From positions 62,001-126,000 of the forward strand of contig JAHHQN010000003.1 in the NCBI GenBank assembly GCA_020026375.1: a stretch of DNA of 64,000 bases. The letters run 5' to 3'. Numbering within the stretch: the first letter of the stretch is position 1; every line of letters begins with the position of its first letter. Below the pieces are notes generated by a model. The model was not told the DNA's origin and did no database searches. It saw only the letters and a program-made list of their open reading frames with translations. This document shows, in pieces, positions 25,358-34,222 of the stretch. Source of the DNA: Alistipes sp. (GTDB taxonomy: Bacteria; Bacteroidota; Bacteroidia; Bacteroidales; Rikenellaceae). The position numbers and the translations under genes are program-made.

Positions 25358-26038
25358 ATGACCCTCAAACAACGCTACGAAGGCATCATCGCCTACTTCC
25401 AGAAGAATATGCCGTCGGCCGAGAGCGAGCTGCACTTCGAGAATCCCTACCAGCTGCTCGTGGCCGTCATTCTGTCGGCGCAGTGTACCGACAAACGTGT
25501 CAATCTGACCACGCCTGCGCTCTTCGAACGCTTCCCCACCCCGCAGGCGATGGCCGAGGCCTCCGTCGACGAGATTTACTCGTTTATCCGCAGCATCTCC
25601 TATCCCAACAACAAGGCGCGCAACCTTTCGGGCATGGCGCGCATGCTGTGCGAGGAGTTCGGCGGTGAGATTCCCGACGACCTGAAGCAGATGCAGCGTC
25701 TGCCGGGTGTGGGCCGCAAGACGGCCAATGTGGTGGGGTCGGTGTTGTGGCAGCGCGAGGTGATGCCGGTCGACACCCACGTCTTCCGTGTGTCGGAGCG
25801 CATAGGACTCACCACCCGTTCGAAGACTCCGCTCCAGACCGAGACCGTGCTGGAGAAGAATATCCCCTCGCACCTGCTGCCCGTGGCGCACCACTGGCTT
25901 ATCCTCCACGGCCGCTATGTCTGCATGGCGCGCAAGCCCAAATGCGGGGAGTGCGGCATCAGCGAGTGGTGCCGCAAGTACGCTGCCGACCGTCGCCGCG
26001 AGGCACGCCGTGCGGCGGACAAGCCCGCGGCGGAGTGA
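25358..26038 (+). CDS. nth: Endonuclease III
   Basis: 226 aa base-excision DNA glycosylase/AP lyase for oxidised pyrimidines. Helix-hairpin-helix RLPGVGRKTANVV carries the catalytic lysine, VDTHVFRV has the catalytic aspartate, and the C-terminal iron-sulfur loop has the exact C-x6-C-x2-C-x5-C spacing. Ends with about 15 basic and alanine-rich residues. Third gene of the pcrA-GT2-nth run. Confidence 0.96.
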   Translation: MTLKQRYEGIIAYFQKNMPSAESELHFENPYQLLVAVILSAQCTDKRVNLTTPALFERFPTPQAMAEASVDEIYSFIRSISYPNNKARNLSGMARMLCEEFGGEIPDDLKQMQRLPGVGRKTANVVGSVLWQREVMPVDTHVFRVSERIGLTTRSKTPLQTETVLEKNIPSHLLPVAHHWLILHGRYVCMARKPKCGECGISEWCRKYAADRRREARRAADKPAAE

Positions 26039-26177
26039 CCCCGGAGGCCGGAAACCTCCGCATGTCTGCGACCCCTCGCAACGGTGAGTGACGGCCGCCC
26101 CGCGCCCTCCGCGGCGTAAAATTCACCAATTTTGGGGAGATTGCCCCCGATGAGGTGTCCAACCCTCGAATTTTTCG

Positions 26178-26185
26178 TATATTTG
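26178..26185 (+). promoter_or_regulatory. -7 element of DHH phosphoesterase gene
   Basis: TATATTTG (TAnnTTTG) 18 nt before the ATG at 26204. No -33 TTTG at the usual distance. Confidence 0.5.
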
Positions 26186-26203
26186 CAAAAATGTAATCTG
26201 CCG

Positions 26204-27235
26204 ATGACACTTTCAGAAGATAAAATCAGCGCGTTGAGTGAACTGCTTCACCAACCTCGCCAACAGATAGTTATAGTCGCACACACCAATCCCGACGGCG
26301 ATGCCGTAGGTTCGTCGTTGGCCTGGGCCGAGGCGCTTCGCACGATGGGACATCAGGTCACCTGTGTGGTGCCGAACAAACACCCCTATTTCCTCGACTG
26401 GATGAACGGTCTGGAGGAGATGGTCATCTTCAAGACCGACGAGGAGGGCCGGGCCGAAGCGGCCGTGCGCGATGCCGACCTCATCTTCTGCCTCGACTTC
26501 AACAGCCTCTCGCGTCTGGAGATTCTCAGCGAGCTGATTGCCCGCAACACCACCGCCAAAAGGGTGCTGATCGACCACCACCTCTCGCCCGACGAGGGCT
26601 TCGATCTGATGTTCTCGTATCCCACCTCGTCGAGCACCTGCTTTCTGGTCTACTCGCTCATCGAACGCCTGTTCGGTGTCGAGACCATTTCGAAACGCAT
26701 GGCCGAGTCGCTCTATGTGGGCATGATGACCGACACGGGCAACTTCGCCTTCTCGTTCCTCACCCCCGAACTGTTCCGTGCGGTGGCCGTGCTGATCGAA
26801 CGCGGCATTTCGGTCCCCGAAATCCATAACAACGTCTACAACGCCTACACCGAGGGTCGCGCCCGTCTGTTCGGCTACGCCATCAACCGCAAGATGCAGC
26901 TCATCGAGGACGGCACGGTGGCCTACATGTCGCTCATGGAGAACGAGATGCGCCGCTTCGGCTTCCAGCAGGGCGACAGCGAGGGTTTTGTCAACTATGC
27001 GCTGACCATCAAGAAGATGAAGATGTCGGCCATGTTCGTCGCCCAGCGCAAGTTTATCCGTGTGTCGCTGCGTTCGCGCGGCGATGTCGATGTCAATGTC
27101 TTCGCCCGCAAGTACTTCAACGGCGGCGGCCACAAGAATGCCGCCGGCGGAAAATCGTTCGTGTCGATGCGCGAGACCATCGACCACTATATCCGTTCGG
27201 TACACGAATTCAAGGAGGAGGGCGGTCTCGGTTAG
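26204..27235 (+). CDS. nrnA: DHH/DHHA1 phosphoesterase, NrnA-type oligoribonuclease
   Basis: 343 aa. DHH motifs: VAHTNPDGDAVGSSLAW (N-terminal), CLDFNS, IDHHLSPDE, and in the DHHA1 part GGGHKNAAGG near the end. Bacteroidota proteins of this type degrade short RNA and pAp and sometimes linear dinucleotides. ATG at 26204 gives the normal start right before the first motif; 24 upstream codons are not part of it. Confidence 0.9.
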   Translation: MTLSEDKISALSELLHQPRQQIVIVAHTNPDGDAVGSSLAWAEALRTMGHQVTCVVPNKHPYFLDWMNGLEEMVIFKTDEEGRAEAAVRDADLIFCLDFNSLSRLEILSELIARNTTAKRVLIDHHLSPDEGFDLMFSYPTSSSTCFLVYSLIERLFGVETISKRMAESLYVGMMTDTGNFAFSFLTPELFRAVAVLIERGISVPEIHNNVYNAYTEGRARLFGYAINRKMQLIEDGTVAYMSLMENEMRRFGFQQGDSEGFVNYALTIKKMKMSAMFVAQRKFIRVSLRSRGDVDVNVFARKYFNGGGHKNAAGGKSFVSMRETIDHYIRSVHEFKEEGGLG

Positions 27236-27360
27236 CCGATGCCTGCCCCCCCCCGATGTTTCCATATCCCACTGAATGGCGATTCGATGCGGTTGTGCCG
27301 TGCATAATCCTGTCGGTCGCCGTTTTTTTTACCCCGATAGCACTGACTACCAATAATAAA

Positions 27361-29187
27361 ATGAAGAATACCATGAACAACCATTTCCGACATCTGGCAC
27401 TCGCTGCCTCATTGTTGTTGTCCTTCGTCCGTCCTGCGGCGGCACAGGAGGAGGGGGTCACCCATTCGGGTCGCCCCACGGGACAGCCGCCCTGTCCGCT
27501 GACCGAATACCGTGAACTGCCCAACCCCGTGGCGGCCGATGCCGCATTGTGGCAGAAGACCCGTGAGGTGACCGTCGGCTGGGGATCGACCGATGTGCGC
27601 TACGCCAAGGAGCGCCCGGCCGCAGTGGCCTCCTCGCCGCAGCTGCGTCTTACGGCCTGGCGCGGCGAGAGGGTATCGGCACAGGCGGTGGTCTCCACAC
27701 CCCGACCCCTCAAGGGACTGAAATTCAGCGTCGGCGAGCTGACCTCGTCCCGTGGCGGACGCATTGCCGCCGACCGCATCTTCACGGGTTTCGTGCGCTA
27801 TGTGATGACCGACGAGCTGAACAAGGACGGACGCGGCGGTTGCGGCTACCGTCCCGACAATTCGCTGTTCGACTCCACACTGGTGGCCGACCCCATCGAC
27901 CACCTCACCCCCGTCATGGCGATGGAGCCTCACACCACACAGGCCTGCTGGATCAGGGTGTGGGTGCCGTCCGACACTCCTGCGGGCCGCTACTCGGGCA
28001 AGGTGAGTGTCGAGGACGAGCAGGGTGAGTTGGGGGTGTTGTCGCTGTCGGTCGATGTGCTGGAGCGCAGTCTGCCCTCGCCGCGCGACTGGGCGTTCCA
28101 CCTCGACCTGTGGCAGAACCCCTACGCTGTGGCGCGCTACCATCAGGTGGAGCCGTGGAGCGAGCAGCACATGGAGGCCCTGCGCCCCTACATGGAGCTG
28201 TACCGCGATGCCGGCGGCAAGTCGGTGACCGCCTCCATCATGCACAAGCCGTGGAACGCCCAGACCCACGACTATTTCGAGAGCATGGTCACCTGGGTCA
28301 AGCGTCTCGACGGCACCTGGTATTTCGACTATGCGGTGTTCGACAAGTGGGTGGAATTTATGTTCTCGCTGGGCATCGACAAGCAGATCAACTGCTACTC
28401 GATGGTGCCGTGGAAGCTCTCCTACCGCTATTTCGACCAGGCGACCAACTCCATGCGCTCCTTCTCGTCGGCCCCCGGCGAGGAACTCTACGACAAGGTG
28501 TGGGGCGAGATGCTGACCTCGTTTGCCGAGCATCTGAAGCAGAAGGGCTGGTTCGAGAAGACCCTCATCTCGATGGACGAGCGTCCCGAGGAGGTGATGC
28601 AGCGCACGCTCAACATTATCCGCAAGGCCGACCCGGGTTTCAAGATATCGCTGGCCGGTGCCCTGCATGAGTCTCTGGCCGACGAGTTGGACGACTACTG
28701 TGTGTCGCTGAACATGAAATTCAAGAAGGAGGAGGTCGACAAGCGTCGCGCGGAGGGTCGTGTGACCACCTTCTACACCAGTTGCAGCGAGCCGCGTCCC
28801 AACACCTTCACCTTCTCGGAGCCGGCCGAGAGCGAGTGGCTGGGCTGGTATGCCGCCGGAGCGCATCTCGACGGCTACCTGCGCTGGGCGTTGAACAGCT
28901 GGGTGCTGGAGCCGCTGCTCGACAGCCGTTTCCACACCTGGGCGGCCGGCGACACCTATCTCATCTATCCCGGCGGCCGCACATCGGTGCGTTTCGAGCG
29001 ACTGATGGAGGGTGCGCAGGCCTGGGAGAAGGTGCGTATCCTTCGCGAGGAGTACACCCGAAGGGGTGACACGGCTGCCCTGAAGCGGCTGGAGAAGACC
29101 CTTTCCGCATTCGACGAGACCACCCTCGGGGAGCGTCCTGCCGCGGAGGTGATTCGTGCGGCCCGCCGCGAGGTCAACCGCCGATAG
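27361..29187 (+). CDS. Secreted GH123-like glycoside hydrolase (DUF4091)
   Basis: 608 aa with signal peptide (about 1-30). An N-terminal beta domain (about 100-250) precedes a DUF4091/GH123-type TIM barrel. The sequence SMDERPEEV holds adjacent acids D406-E407, the pair that GH123 enzymes use for substrate-assisted hydrolysis of N-acetylgalactosamine. Substrate probably a GalNAc-containing host glycan; not proven. No SusC/D genes nearby. Start at 27361; ATG 27373 also possible. The terminator after it is shared with the convergent anSME gene. Confidence 0.8.
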   Translation: MKNTMNNHFRHLALAASLLLSFVRPAAAQEEGVTHSGRPTGQPPCPLTEYRELPNPVAADAALWQKTREVTVGWGSTDVRYAKERPAAVASSPQLRLTAWRGERVSAQAVVSTPRPLKGLKFSVGELTSSRGGRIAADRIFTGFVRYVMTDELNKDGRGGCGYRPDNSLFDSTLVADPIDHLTPVMAMEPHTTQACWIRVWVPSDTPAGRYSGKVSVEDEQGELGVLSLSVDVLERSLPSPRDWAFHLDLWQNPYAVARYHQVEPWSEQHMEALRPYMELYRDAGGKSVTASIMHKPWNAQTHDYFESMVTWVKRLDGTWYFDYAVFDKWVEFMFSLGIDKQINCYSMVPWKLSYRYFDQATNSMRSFSSAPGEELYDKVWGEMLTSFAEHLKQKGWFEKTLISMDERPEEVMQRTLNIIRKADPGFKISLAGALHESLADELDDYCVSLNMKFKKEEVDKRRAEGRVTTFYTSCSEPRPNTFTFSEPAESEWLGWYAAGAHLDGYLRWALNSWVLEPLLDSRFHTWAAGDTYLIYPGGRTSVRFERLMEGAQAWEKVRILREEYTRRGDTAALKRLEKTLSAFDETTLGERPAAEVIRAARREVNRR

Positions 29188-29201
29188 GGGCTTCGGGGAA
29201 A

Positions 29202-29242
29202 CAAAAAACCACGGACAAATTGCATTGTCCGTGGTTTTTTGT
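29202..29242. terminator. Bidirectional terminator between GH123-like gene and anSME
   Basis: AACCACGGACAA and TTGTCCGTGGTT pair, with A runs and T runs on each side. Confidence 0.92.
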
Positions 29243-29257
29243 GTTTTATCGACTGCG

Positions 29258-30523
29258 TTACATCAGCCCCATGCGTCGGCGTGCGTAGGGTATGACCCAT
29301 GCCGGAGCCTGTTGGTGTTGGAGCAGGTTGCGCATATATATCATATACGGCTCGGTGTGGGCGAAGAAGTGCTTCAGACCCTCGCAGAGGTTGTTCTTGC
29401 GGTAGCCGTCACTGCCCACCTCGAAACGGTGCTTGGGACACTCGCCACGGCAGGCGAAGTAGTACTTGCAACGCAGACACTCCTTGGGCAGGGAGTTGCG
29501 CTTGGCGAGTCCGAACTCTATGCGCTTGCGCGATTTGTAGATGTCGCGCAGGTGGGTTTGGGTGATGTTGCCCAACTTATATTCGGGATAGACGAAGTGG
29601 TCGCACGAATAGACATCGCCGTTGTGCTCGACCACCAGCGCGTCACCACACGTCTCGCCCATGGCGCAGATGCCCGGCTGCACACCACACCACTGCGCGA
29701 GGGTGGCATCGAAGGTCACCACATAGATTTGTCCCACATCGTTGATGACCCAGCGGTCGAAGATGTCGCACAGGAAGTCGCCATAGCCCTTGGCGGAAAC
29801 CGACCACTCGGCGAGACGCGCTCCCTCGTGTTCGGGCGACACAATCAGCGGACGGTGCATGCCCTCCTTGTCGACGACATGCTCCACGGCCGGCAGGAAC
29901 TGCATGTAGCGGCTGCCCACCGTGTTGCGGAAGAAGTCGTAGATTTCGCCGCCGCGTCCCTCACACATCTTGTTGACCACACTCAGCGTGTTGTACTCCA
30001 CGCCGGCGGTGCGGAACATGTCGACGGTCTGCATCACGCGCGCAAAGGTCGGACGTCCGCCCTTGGTCAGGCGGAACGAGTCGTGAATGTCCTCGGGGCC
30101 GTCGAGCGACAGACCCACCAGAAAGTCGTTGTCGTGGAACAATTCGCACCACTCTTCGGTGACGAGTGTGCCGTTGGTCTGAAGCGTGTTGATCAGGCGT
30201 TTGCCGTTGGCGTATTTCTTCTCGAGGGCCATCGCCTTATGGTAGAACTCCACCCCCAGCAGGAGCGGCTCGCCGCCGTGCCAGCAGAAGGTCACCTCGT
30301 CGACATCGTTGGCCTCGATGTATTGGCGGATGTAGGTCTCGAGCAGCTCATCGCTCATCACCGCCTGACGACCGCCGTACTGAATGGCCTTGTCGAGGTA
30401 GTAGCAGTAGTGGCAGTCGAGGTTGCAGGTCGAGCCGGCAGGCTTCAACATCGTGGTGAATGCCACGGGGCCGGCCTGCTTCTCGGCATCGCGGAAGGTG
30501 AATATGTCTTTGTTTTGTTTCAT
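29258..30523 (-). CDS. Anaerobic sulfatase-maturating radical SAM enzyme
   Basis: 421 aa. The radical SAM cluster C33-x3-C37-x2-C40 (CNLDCHYC), then a TFCWHGGEPLL block, and a C-terminal SPASM domain with repeated cysteines (ECLRCKYYFACRGECPKH) for two extra iron-sulfur clusters. Converts a Cys or Ser of sulfatases to formylglycine. No sulfatase gene is seen in the window, so it must serve distant targets. Second gene after the phosphodiesterase (19-nt gap). Confidence 0.93.
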   Translation of the reverse strand: MKQNKDIFTFRDAEKQAGPVAFTTMLKPAGSTCNLDCHYCYYLDKAIQYGGRQAVMSDELLETYIRQYIEANDVDEVTFCWHGGEPLLLGVEFYHKAMALEKKYANGKRLINTLQTNGTLVTEEWCELFHDNDFLVGLSLDGPEDIHDSFRLTKGGRPTFARVMQTVDMFRTAGVEYNTLSVVNKMCEGRGGEIYDFFRNTVGSRYMQFLPAVEHVVDKEGMHRPLIVSPEHEGARLAEWSVSAKGYGDFLCDIFDRWVINDVGQIYVVTFDATLAQWCGVQPGICAMGETCGDALVVEHNGDVYSCDHFVYPEYKLGNITQTHLRDIYKSRKRIEFGLAKRNSLPKECLRCKYYFACRGECPKHRFEVGSDGYRKNNLCEGLKHFFAHTEPYMIYMRNLLQHQQAPAWVIPYARRRMGLM

Positions 30524-30542
30524 GTTTGCGAATGATGGGGCA

Positions 30543-31475
30543 CTACTTGCCGAAGCGCAACTCCACCTTCACGGGGAAGTGGTCGGACGGGGTGCGCGCA
30601 CGGTAATCCTTGATGACAATCTCCGTGGGGCAGTCTCTCACATCGTTCATCAGCGCCTCATCGTCGGTGGTGCGGTAGGTGTCGGTCAGCACACCGTAGC
30701 TCTTCACCTCGAAGGCCGGCGACACGAAGATGTGGTCGATGCGGCTGGTGGTGAAGCCGTTGGGGTTGAAGGCGTTGAATGTGCCGTTGGGGGCGAAGCG
30801 CAGGTCGCAATGCTCATAGGAGTCGTTCAGTCGTCCGTCGGCGGTCAGCTCGCGGTAGGAGTCGTGACGCTGGTCGACATTGAAGTCGCCGGTGAGAATG
30901 GCCGGCAGCGAGCGTCCCAGCTCCTCCATCTTGGCCTTCACGAGTTTGGCACTCTCGACACGCGCCTGCTTGCCGATGTGGTCCATGTGGAGGTTGAAGA
31001 ACAGGAATTCGAATCCTGTGGGGCGGTAGCGGAAGTGTCCCCATGTGCAGATGCGGGGCAGACAGGCGTCCCAGCCGATGCTGGGGTGGTCGGGGGTCTG
31101 CGAGAGCCAGAAGTCGCCGCTGTCGACAACCTCGAAGAGGTCGGTGCGGTAGAAGATGGCCGAATGTTCGCCGGCCTGGTGTCCGTCGTCGCGTCCCACG
31201 CCGATGTAGGCATATTGGGGCAGTGCGCGCTGGAGGTCGTCGAGCTGCACCTGGAGACCCTCCTGTGTGCCGAAGATGTCGAAATCGTGGTATTCGATGA
31301 GCTGCGTGATGACGGGGCAGCGGCGTCCCCAGCCGTCGCCGCGCAGCGAGTCGCCGCCGTTGGCGTAGCGGATATTGTATGAAGCGGCCGTAAATTCGGT
31401 CACTGTGGGTTGGTGGCAGCACGAGGCCAATGTGAGCAGGGCGGCTGCCGACAGAAGAAGATGTCTGATGTTCAT
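30543..31475 (-). CDS. Endonuclease/exonuclease/phosphatase family lipoprotein
   Basis: 310 aa. Lipobox LLTLASC (Cys near 19). EEP motifs: SYNIRYAN, TQEGL, NLHMDH, TGDFN, SRIDHIF, PSDHFPV. All metal and catalytic residues are present. Surface or periplasmic phosphodiesterase or phosphatase; substrate unknown (DNA, sphingomyelin-like lipid, or inositol phosphates possible). Same operon as anSME. A -7 box on minus (TATTTTTG, 31518-31525) is 42 nt upstream of the start. Confidence 0.88.
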   Translation of the reverse strand: MNIRHLLLSAAALLTLASCCHQPTVTEFTAASYNIRYANGGDSLRGDGWGRRCPVITQLIEYHDFDIFGTQEGLQVQLDDLQRALPQYAYIGVGRDDGHQAGEHSAIFYRTDLFEVVDSGDFWLSQTPDHPSIGWDACLPRICTWGHFRYRPTGFEFLFFNLHMDHIGKQARVESAKLVKAKMEELGRSLPAILTGDFNVDQRHDSYRELTADGRLNDSYEHCDLRFAPNGTFNAFNPNGFTTSRIDHIFVSPAFEVKSYGVLTDTYRTTDDEALMNDVRDCPTEIVIKDYRARTPSDHFPVKVELRFGK

Positions 31476-31649
31476 GATTTCTGTTCGGGTTTTTTTGTTG
31501 AGATGATTTCTATACTACAAAAATACAGTTTTTTTAGTAATATCCTCGGCTTTTCTGACGGAGAAGGAGGGGTGCAGGGTGTGGCGATGTGGAAAATTTG
31601 TCGTATCTTGCCACCGACACACGAATAGTAACCGAAAAAACGTATCGTT

Positions 31650-32219
31650 ATGACCTCACCGCAACTCTCTTTCCGACGATTTGCCGCCCCCACCGATTCG
31701 GGCTGGCGCGAAGCGATGACCCTCTACGAATCGGCCTTCCCGGCCAGGGAACGCCGCTCGGAGGAGGATACCGTGCGTGCGCTCTCCGACCCCGAATTTC
31801 ACGCCTGCTCGGTGTGGTTGGGCGAGGAGTTTGCCGCCCTGCTGTTCTACTGGCAGAACGACGAACTGACCTACGGCGAGTTTCTGGCCGTGCGTCCCGA
31901 GCTGCGCGGCCACAAAATCGGCCACCGCATCATGGAGTGGTTCTGCCGGCAGGGCGACGTGATTCTCGAAATCGAGCCGCCCGTCGACGAGCTGACCTGC
32001 CGCCGCAAGGGCTTCTACGAGCGACTGGGCTTCGTGGCCAACGACTACCGCTACATTCACCCCTCCTACGGCAATCCGCTCGACCCCCATCAGCTGGTGT
32101 TGATGAGCCGCCACCGCCCCCTGTCGCGCGACAGGGCCGTGGCACTGGCCGCCTATGTGCGCAGTCGGGTGATGCGCTACTCCAACAATCCCAATCCGCT
32201 CACGCCCGTCATCGAATAG
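31650..32219 (+). CDS. GNAT family N-acetyltransferase
   Basis: 189 aa acetyl-CoA-dependent acyltransferase. The A motif reads VRPELRGHKIGHRIMEW near residue 90, with KGFYERLGF later, as in GNAT enzymes. Substrate unknown. Single gene between divergent and convergent neighbours, ending in a shared terminator. Confidence 0.88.
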   Translation: MTSPQLSFRRFAAPTDSGWREAMTLYESAFPARERRSEEDTVRALSDPEFHACSVWLGEEFAALLFYWQNDELTYGEFLAVRPELRGHKIGHRIMEWFCRQGDVILEIEPPVDELTCRRKGFYERLGFVANDYRYIHPSYGNPLDPHQLVLMSRHRPLSRDRAVALAAYVRSRVMRYSNNPNPLTPVIE

Positions 32220-32237
32220 CGTAAGTCCATCTACGGC

Positions 32238-32279
32238 AAAAAAAGAAGGAACCTGCAAGCAGCAGGTTCCTTCTTTTTT
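32238..32279. terminator. Bidirectional terminator of GNAT and PPTase genes
   Basis: AGAAGGAACCTGC and GCAGGTTCCTTCT pair around a five-base loop with A7 and T6 flanks. Confidence 0.92.
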
Positions 32280-32298
32280 GTGATATGCGGGCGCGGTG

Positions 32299-32871
32299 TC
32301 AGAGCGTGAAGACCACCACCGCGCGGCGGAGGACCATGTAGCCCATCTCCACCTCCTCGCAACGTGTGGCGGTGGTGATGCGTCCCCTGAGACGGTGGCG
32401 CGAGGTGTCGGCGGCGATGATGGAGAGCTGGTCGCGGAAATCGAGTCCCTCCTCGGCGGCGTACTTGTAGAGGGTCTCCTTGGCCGACCACACGACGGCC
32501 TTCCAGGCGTCGTCGTGCGAGAGGAGAGCCTCCTGTGTGGTGAGGTAGCGCGGAGCCACGCGTTCGAAGTTGCGCGTCAGCGACTCGATGTCGACCGCAC
32601 AGCGACGCTCCGCAAAACTCACGGCCACCCCTTCGTTGCAGTGCGATACCGATATATATATATGGGGGGTGTCGACCTGTGGTGCGCCCAGCGCGTTGTA
32701 GGAAATCGCCACCTCGCGTCCGAGTACCCTTCTCACCATGGCGTGCCAGGTGAGCCACTCCTGTCGGCGGCGCGGCAGCTGCATCTGCTGTGCTGCGGCC
32801 CACTCCTCGGGGCTTACCTCGCGGCGAGCCTCCTTGTCGGTGAGCAGCCGCGATATGTGCAGTGATTTCAT
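32299..32871 (-). CDS. 4'-phosphopantetheinyl transferase superfamily protein
   Basis: 190 aa. Motifs YISVSHC, AVDIES and WSAKETLYK are the three family motifs for CoA and magnesium binding. Activates carrier proteins (ACP or other) by adding the phosphopantetheine arm. 16 nt behind gldE and probably co-transcribed. Shorter than Sfp (about 225) but normal for AcpT-like Bacteroidota forms. Confidence 0.9.
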   Translation of the reverse strand: MKSLHISRLLTDKEARREVSPEEWAAAQQMQLPRRRQEWLTWHAMVRRVLGREVAISYNALGAPQVDTPHIYISVSHCNEGVAVSFAERRCAVDIESLTRNFERVAPRYLTTQEALLSHDDAWKAVVWSAKETLYKYAAEEGLDFRDQLSIIAADTSRHRLRGRITTATRCEEVEMGYMVLRRAVVVFTL

Positions 32872-32887
32872 CTCTCTTTTCGGGGGG

Positions 32888-34168
32888 TTATTTCAGCTCC
32901 ACACGCACCTTGTCGATGCGGTGTGCCACGGTCTCCATCACCGTGAAGGTGATGTCGTGGGTGGTGAGTATGTCGCCCTTGACGGGGAAGTCGCGCTTGA
33001 GTTCGAGCATCATGCCGGCGATGGTCTCGGCCTTGCCCCTCACCTCGGAGAAGGTGTCCTCGTCGAGTTCCAGAATGCGCTCCAGGTCGCCGATGTGGGT
33101 CTTGCCCTCGAAGATGTAGGTCTTGGCGTTGAGCCGCTGGTAGAAACTCTTGTCGACGTCGCTCTCGTCGGAAATCTCGCCCACAATCTCCTCGATGATG
33201 TCCTCCAGCGACACCAGACCGAGGGTCGAGCCGTACTCGTCGACCACGATGGCCATGTGTACCTTGTTCGACTGGAAGTCCTCGAGCAGGTCGTTGATTT
33301 TCTTGTGTTCGGGCACGAAGTAGGGTTTGCGGATCAGTTTCTGCCACCCGAAGTCGTTGTCGTTGTTGATGTAGGGCAGCAGGTCCTTGACATAGAGCGT
33401 GCCGCGTATGTTGTCGGCGTCCTCCTCGTAGACGGGTATGCGCGAGAAGCCCGACTCGATGATGGTTCTCTTCACCGTGTCGTAGTCCTCGGTGATGTCG
33501 AGGGCCGTGATGTCGACGCGCGGCTTCATGATTTCCTGCACCTCGGTGTTCACGAAGTTGACGATGCCCGACAGCATGACATGCTCCTCGGGGTTGGCCG
33601 TCTGGGTCATGTCGACGGCGTCGGCCAGCTCGTCGAGCGAGATTTCGCTCTTGTGAATGGCTCGTTCGCTGATGTGAGCGCTGGTGCGCACCAGAAGGTA
33701 GGAGAGCGGATAGAACACCCACCGCAGCACCATGAGCGGACGTGCCACCATCGAGGCGAACTTCATGGGTACGGTCTGTGCGAAGACCTTGGGCATGATT
33801 TCGCCGAAGAGCAGCAGCAGGAAGGTCACCAGCACGGTCTTCACGGCGAACTCCACATTGGAGTTGTTGAACACCACCAGCGAGTCCATGATGTTCGACG
33901 AGAGAATGACGATGCAGATGTTGACCAGGTTGTTGACGACCAGAATGGTGGCCAGCAGCAGGTCGACATCGCCCAGCAGGCGGATTATGGCCTGTGCCGA
34001 CGATGAGGCGGTCTTCTGCCTGAGGTGCTGCACATCGGTGTGCGAGAGCGAGAAAAACGAGGTTTCCGCGCCCGACACCAATGCCGAGACGCACAGGAGG
34101 GCGACGGTGGCGGCCATGAGTACGGCGCTACCTGTCGTGAATGGTTGTATGGTTAGCCAACTGTCCAA
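32888..34168 (-). CDS. gldE: GldE-type DUF21/CBS/CorC membrane protein
   Basis: 426 aa. N-terminal DUF21 membrane region (about residues 15-180, four helices), a CBS pair (about 215-330, MKPRVDITALD and VHMAIVVDEYGSTLGLVSLEDIIEEIVGEI), and a C-terminal CorC_HlyC domain. Gliding-associated in Flavobacteria, but in Bacteroidales probably an ion-transport regulator. It lies between ftsZ and the PPTase gene, a common Bacteroidota order. Confidence 0.88.
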   Translation of the reverse strand: MDSWLTIQPFTTGSAVLMAATVALLCVSALVSGAETSFFSLSHTDVQHLRQKTASSSAQAIIRLLGDVDLLLATILVVNNLVNICIVILSSNIMDSLVVFNNSNVEFAVKTVLVTFLLLLFGEIMPKVFAQTVPMKFASMVARPLMVLRWVFYPLSYLLVRTSAHISERAIHKSEISLDELADAVDMTQTANPEEHVMLSGIVNFVNTEVQEIMKPRVDITALDITEDYDTVKRTIIESGFSRIPVYEEDADNIRGTLYVKDLLPYINNDNDFGWQKLIRKPYFVPEHKKINDLLEDFQSNKVHMAIVVDEYGSTLGLVSLEDIIEEIVGEISDESDVDKSFYQRLNAKTYIFEGKTHIGDLERILELDEDTFSEVRGKAETIAGMMLELKRDFPVKGDILTTHDITFTVMETVAHRIDKVRVELK

Positions 34169-34222
34169 ATTACGGGTGGATTAGTGATACATGCTTTCGG
34201 AGAGGGACTTTTTCTGAAGTCC

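Noticed and set aside
32654..32664. TATATATATA run near 32655 as a promoter or microsatellite
   Set aside because: It lies inside the PPTase gene and encodes the Ile-Tyr-Ile-Ser strand of its ISVSH motif.
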